NCBI RefSeq assembly: GCF_030253575.1
Contig: NC_080560.1
Span: 34,895,501 to 34,959,500 of the forward strand
DNA length: 64,000 nucleotides
From: Rhododendron vialii
Taxonomy: Eukaryota; Streptophyta; Magnoliopsida; Ericales; Ericaceae
Reading direction: 5' to 3'
Part shown: positions 60,213 through 64,000 of the stretch, in pieces
Layout: every line of letters starts with the position of its first letter
How positions within the stretch are numbered: position 1 is the stretch's first letter
Program-made: the position numbers and the translations under genes
Notes under the pieces: generated by a model
What the model was told of the DNA's origin: nothing
Seen by the model: the letters and a program-made list of their open reading frames with translations, nothing else
Database searches by the model: none

Positions 60213-60483
60213 CTCCCTCCGTCCCTTTTTTAGAGTCCAGTATTTCATTTTGGGCTGTCCCTTAATAAGTGTCCATTTTGTAAAGTTAGTGAGTAAAAGT
60301 TGATGTATTGTCTATTTTGCCCCTAAAAGTAGATTCCTTTTTGAAAAGTAAGTGAGTAAAAGTGTAATGATGATGGGTAAGTTGGGAAAGTGGAGAAAAA
60401 AGTTGATGTGAAAGGTATAATGATGATGTCTTTTTAATAAGTTGGAGTTACGAAGCAGGACACTTAAAAAGGGACGGAGGGAG
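60213..60483. mobile_element. Stowaway-like MITE with TA duplication
   Basis: The perfect ends are ctccctccgtccc and gggacggagggag. TA lies on both sides (60211-60212 and 60484-60485). It is 271 bp and inverted relative to the copies at 31169 and 42703. It is the best-preserved copy of the family in the window. Confidence 0.9.
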
Positions 60484-60783
60484 TATTTTTATTTTTTATT
60501 TTATTATTCATCGTATTTTTTTAATTAATCAACTGTCTCAATGAGATAATTTACAAAAAAAAAAATTTATGACCCAAAACAAAAAAAAAAATTCACTAAA
60601 GACAAAAAATACTAAATAATTGTTATTGTTAGTTTTACGTCAAACATTTATGTAGTATTAGTTCGTTTCGACGAGATGAATTGAAAAAGTAAGAAATGTA
60701 TATTTTTTACATAAATATTTTGGAAAATATCCAAGGAAAAATTTTGAGCTTTTACTAGGATATTTTTCAAAATACTTGTGTAA

Positions 60784-60990
60784 AAGTTAGTTGGCCAAGA
60801 CTCTTACATCTCATCAGAAGATCAGGAGTTCGAGTCTCTCTACCTGCATGTGGGTGTTCTTCTCTTAGAGGGCTTTTCATTTCTTTCTTTGTCTCTACCC
60901 TGTAATGGGGATTGTTCCGAATTTGTACTCTGTATTTCGTATATGATATAAAATGATCTCTTCTATTGATTGATAAAAATAAAAAAAAAT
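60784..60990 (+). mobile_element. tRNA-derived SINE
   Basis: It has an A box in agttggccaagactc and a B box in ggagttcgagtctc about 35 bp later. A non-tRNA body follows (gtgggtgttcttctcttaga), with an A-rich 3' tail (ataaaaataaaaaaaaat) near 60970-60990. Promoter order, size and tail fit a SINE. A possible short target duplication (aaaatact) was noted but is not firm. Confidence 0.7.
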
Positions 60991-61942
60991 ACTCATTGCA
61001 GAAATAGCGCCCAAAACTGGAGGGAAAAAATGTGAGCCAAAATTAAAGGAGGAGAGAGAATAGCAAGGTTCAAAATTGATAAGACAGGGTTAGGTACCGT
61101 ACGTGTTAACGCCATGCCTGGCCGTTTGTTTTGGTTGGCTGGCCATCGAGAGTTGTTGACGTGGCAAAAAAATGACAAGAAGTGAATAAGGTAGGTTTTG
61201 ATTGGTGTGAGACACTACTTGTCAAAAATGACGTGTTGCCACTTATCATTCTTTAGTCCTTTAACAGGTCGGTTTGGCTTTAAAAGTCATTTTGAGTTTT
61301 TTTTTTTTTGTTCTTATTCAATTTTTTTCACATTTGTTAATTTTGCGTCAAATTTTTGTAACTTATTGATTCATCTTGATGAGAGAATAAAAAAAGTAAA
61401 GAATTTTGATCGAAACTCATAATTTTTTCCAAAAAAATAAAAATAAGTAAAAGAAAAGCGTGTTATTGACTTATTTTTGTCTTTATTCAAAAAATTATGA
61501 GTTTTGATTAAATTTTTTTACTTTTTCGATTCCTCTCATTGAGACGAATCAATAAGTCACAAAAGTTAGACACAAAACAAACCAATGCAAAAAAAATTTG
61601 AATAAGAACAAAAAAATATCACTTTAACTTTTTGATACAGAAAACTTGTTGAGTGTAAATATTCAGATCTAAACCCAAAATTAAAAAAAAGAAGAAAGGA
61701 AATTCAAATATATGCGCCCATTTTAGAGAATGAGAAGTCAAAAGAGGAAGATTGAAAAAACTGTGCGCTGTCAGTAACCATTATTGCTTCAAACGGTCCG
61801 CTAAATATATGTTGGATTATGAGAACGATGTTTTACGGGGAAGAGTTATTGACAGTCTTTTCACAAGGCATTCAATGATTGGTGCGAGGCACCACCTGTA
61901 AAAACTGACATGTTGCCCTAAGTGCATAGGATAATGGCAAAT

Positions 61943-62147
61943 GCTAACGACCGCAATATGGCACCGGTTTGTGTAGCTCACGCGCTAGCTTTGCAACTTT
62001 TTTGCTGTGAAAGTCAAACTCAACGTCAGAGTGTGCAACATCACTTTTAACGTGTGCACTGAAATGACATTTGTACCCTTCTTGTTGTTCCCAATTCTCA
62101 CCTCATGTACTCGCTCCCACCTCATTACTTTTACAAGTACTACTTTA

Positions 62148-62178
<31 letters not shown>

Positions 62179-62595
62179 CCTCTCCTCTTCGTTTCTCTCT
62201 CTTCATCACTTTTCTGTATCTCATTTTTTATTTTTGTTCTAAAAATGTTTATAATTATTACTCCACTGTTATACATATTCATTTTTTACACAAATTATAT
62301 ACTCAACTCTACTCGTATAAATGTACTAAATGAGATCTATATTAAATATAAAATTATTTAAAACTAAAATTTTAATTTTTCAATGTGAATTTTATATTAT
62401 TGTGACAAAATCATTTCCCATAGTATATCCTTCTGAAACAACCCAAAACAGCCCTTTTAGAAAAAAAATCAAATATAATTTTTTTTACCTTAACTTCTAA
62501 CCCCTTAAGGAAAAAAAAGCAAAAAGAAAAGAAAAAGAAAATAAAGAAGTAGGTAACACTCACAGTTGTCAGTTACATAGGAAGAACCGTAAAAA
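61943..62595. other. Intergenic, (CT)n tract
   Basis: A (CT)n microsatellite lies at about 62148-62180. The rest is AT-rich. Short frames on both strands come from the repeat. No gene is visible. Confidence 0.4.
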
Positions 62596-62599
62596 CGAG

Positions 62600-62990
62600 T
62601 TCTGCTAGTCGTACCGACCCATTCCATACCGAAACTGTACCGACGGTCTTGCCGGAAAGTCTCCGACCACTAGTCGGCCGATCAGAGCCGTAAAAAAATT
62701 CTAAAAAAAAAAAACCAAGGGGGTCAGGCAAGAATTAATAGCATCCGATGTGTGTAGAGTGCTTGGATCGAGTACCCTATTTTTCGTGTATATATACACG
62801 AAAAATAGAGTACTCAATCTAACCACCCTACACACATCGGATGTCGTTAATTCCCGTTTGAGGCCCCCTCGGCTTTTTTTTTTTTTTTGAATTTTTTGAC
62901 TGCTCGGATTGGCCGTCCGATGGCCATAGATGGCCCAACATAGCCGTCGATACGGTTTCAGTATGAAATGGGTCGGTACGGCTAGAATTT
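62600..62990. repeat. Near-perfect hairpin of about 390 bp
   Basis: The arms pair around a centre at about 62795 (cgtgtatatatacacg). Outer parts are ctagtcgtaccgacccattc at the left and gaaatgggtcggtacggcta at the right. The innermost 60 bp of each arm (gcatccgatgtgtgtagagt against accctacacacatcggatgt) are almost perfect. It is probably a MITE and could form a stable long hairpin RNA if transcribed. Confidence 0.8.
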
Positions 62991-63230
62991 CTGCATAAAA
63001 ACTATTTGCCGAGCAAAATTTAGTTTAAAAAGAGTCTAGGGGTAGTATTGTCTTTTCATATGTGTTTGCTATACACTTATTTCGGACTGACACTTGCATT
63101 GGTACACACAAAGAAAGAACGTGCCAGCAAAGCCAATGGACCCACATAAGAACTAAAATACTACTCTGATTCCGAGGTTAAGGGGTGCAATATAGCACCC
63201 ATTAGACGGACCGTAGAATAATTTCTCGAA

Positions 63231-63343
63231 AGCAACTGCTTTTGAGAACAGTGGAGATTAGCACGATAATTGAGGACTTCACAATCATTCATTTAAGAGT
63301 TCATTTAAGAGTTGGAAAAAGAAGAACCCTACTCCCGAAAATT
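63231..63343 (+). pseudogene. Leader-only fragment of a fifth F-box unit
   Basis: The sequence aactgcttttgagaacagtg, then gattagcacgataattgagg, then gttggaaaaagaagaaccct matches the leader of unit 3 (48587-48731) in order. It stops just before the position of the first coding exon. No ATGGACCGCC exon or F-box follows within the window, so this is a truncated unit. A continuation beyond 64000 cannot be excluded. Confidence 0.6.
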
Positions 63344-63399
63344 GCTAATCCCCCCCCACCCCACACGCCCCCGGCCCCACCTCTTTTTTCCCAAAGAGA

Positions 63400-63530
63400 A
63401 ATGCTAGGAGCAAAGAAAGTACTTTCAAAATATATATGAACGGTTCAGATGCACTGTACAGTGAATCTAAGCCGTTTATGTGCTCTTTAAAGGTATTTTC
63501 TTTGTCAATTTTCTTTGTCCCTAGCACTCC
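63400..63530. mobile_element. Small MITE with inverted ends
   Basis: The ends are aaatgctaggagcaaagaaa and tttctttgtccctagcactc. The interior carries gaacggttcagatgcactgt and its complement-like acagtgaatctaagccgttt. It is about 130 bp, non-coding, and immediately follows the leader fragment of the fifth unit. Confidence 0.6.
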
Positions 63531-64000
63531 TTTTTCCCAAATTACCCCGCCTCTCTCTCTCTCTCTTTTCTTTCTTTCTTTCCTTTCAGTTTCCTTTTTT
63601 TTTTTTCCCTTTTCCTTTCAGTTTGGTTTTTTTTTTCATTTTATTTCCTTTTCTTTTTTTCCGGTTTGATTTTTTTTTCTCTTTAATAATTGGTTCAAGT
63701 CTAATTCTAGGCTTTGTAAAATAATTAAAAGAAAAAAAAATGTTTCAATTGATCATGTTTATACGACTGTTTTATTTTTCTTTTTTTGTCTTTTATAGAT
63801 TAAAAAATATAGTTACGAAAATAAGTGTTTCAATTTTCAATTCGTTTGAACCAGTGCAAAGATGTTATTTTTCTAATCATTTCATCCTAAATGGTTGTAA
63901 TAAATTTTTGGCTTCAAGGCCTTTTAATGGACACCCTAAGAGAGTCTTGAAACTAAATAATGAGTCTTAGGGTGTTTGTTGAAAGACCTTAAACCAAAAA
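63531..64000. other. Pyrimidine-rich and AT-rich end of window
   Basis: A long T/C-rich tract runs at about 63545-63700, then AT-rich sequence to the end. Frames here come from low-complexity sequence and are not supported. Confidence 0.4.

Larger units (their letters stand above)
59440..61942. mobile_element. Large inverted repeat (foldback element), 2.5 kb
   Basis: The left arm runs 59440-60118 and the right arm about 61265-61942, each about 680 bp. They match in reverse complement over their full length with scattered differences: ttctatgcccttggggcaac at the left, gttgccctaagtgcatagga at the right; caccaatcattgaatgcctt against aaggcattcaatgattggtg. The inner arm portions carry gtaaaaaattttaatcaaaa-type blocks that are themselves partly palindromic. 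The loop of about 1.15 kb contains a Stowaway element and a SINE. It has no coding capacity. The superfamily is not fixed because I could not identify the target duplication. Confidence 0.8.

Noticed and set aside
61985-62361. Overlapping frames around a CT tract
   Set aside because: Sense and antisense frames derive from the microsatellite and AT-rich DNA; no domain.

Overview
This is a 64 kb piece of nuclear DNA from a flowering plant, almost certainly a dicot. It is AT-rich, its genes have many short exons and TE-loaded introns, and nearly every intergenic stretch carries plant transposon families (CACTA, Mutator-like, hAT, Stowaway, Harbinger-like, SINE, TRIM and LINE remnants). The exact taxon cannot be read from the sequence. 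No bacterial, organellar or viral block was seen.

Layout. 1-4.2 kb: no convincing gene, only isolated exon-like pieces. 4.3-5.1 kb (minus): an intact single-exon DUF688-type gene. 5.2-23.4 kb: gene-poor, with a Mutator-like element flanked by a perfect 9-bp duplication (6067-6704), weak exon-like pieces at 9.5-11.3 kb, a tandem array (12.27-13.1 kb), a LINE reverse-transcriptase relic (minus, about 14 kb), tandem repeats and several MITEs. 23.55-37.22 kb (plus): a complete 15-exon PHO1-type phosphate exporter gene (SPX plus EXS domains, 767 residues predicted), with at least five transposon-like elements and two microsatellite-rich tracts in its introns.

39-59 kb is a cluster of four tandemly duplicated F-box/FBD genes (copies 1-4, all plus) that fall into two pairs. 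Copies 3 and 4 have the full F-box, LRR and FBD layout. Copies 1 and 2 share an in-frame loss of 744 nt (relative to copy 4) that joins the F-box almost directly to the FBD part. All four start in a tiny first exon separated from the F-box exon by an intron of about 1.5-1.9 kb. This exon is 44 nt in copies 3/4 and 8 nt in copies 1/2, and both join in phase 2. Copy 3 is interrupted by a 1,112-bp CACTA element with a 3-bp duplication, and copy 4 gives the empty site. A fragment of a fifth unit, covering only the leader region, lies near 63.23-63.34 kb.

59-64 kb holds a 2.5-kb inverted repeat with a Stowaway element and a SINE in its loop, a separate near-perfect hairpin of about 0.4 kb, and MITEs.

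The most unusual content is the F-box cluster: a shared LRR-deleting rearrangement, moved start codons, a CACTA insertion with an exact paralogous empty site, and a tRNA-like module inside that CACTA. Exon boundaries were placed by hand from splice signals and frame continuity. Family names rest on motif recognition, not on database searches.
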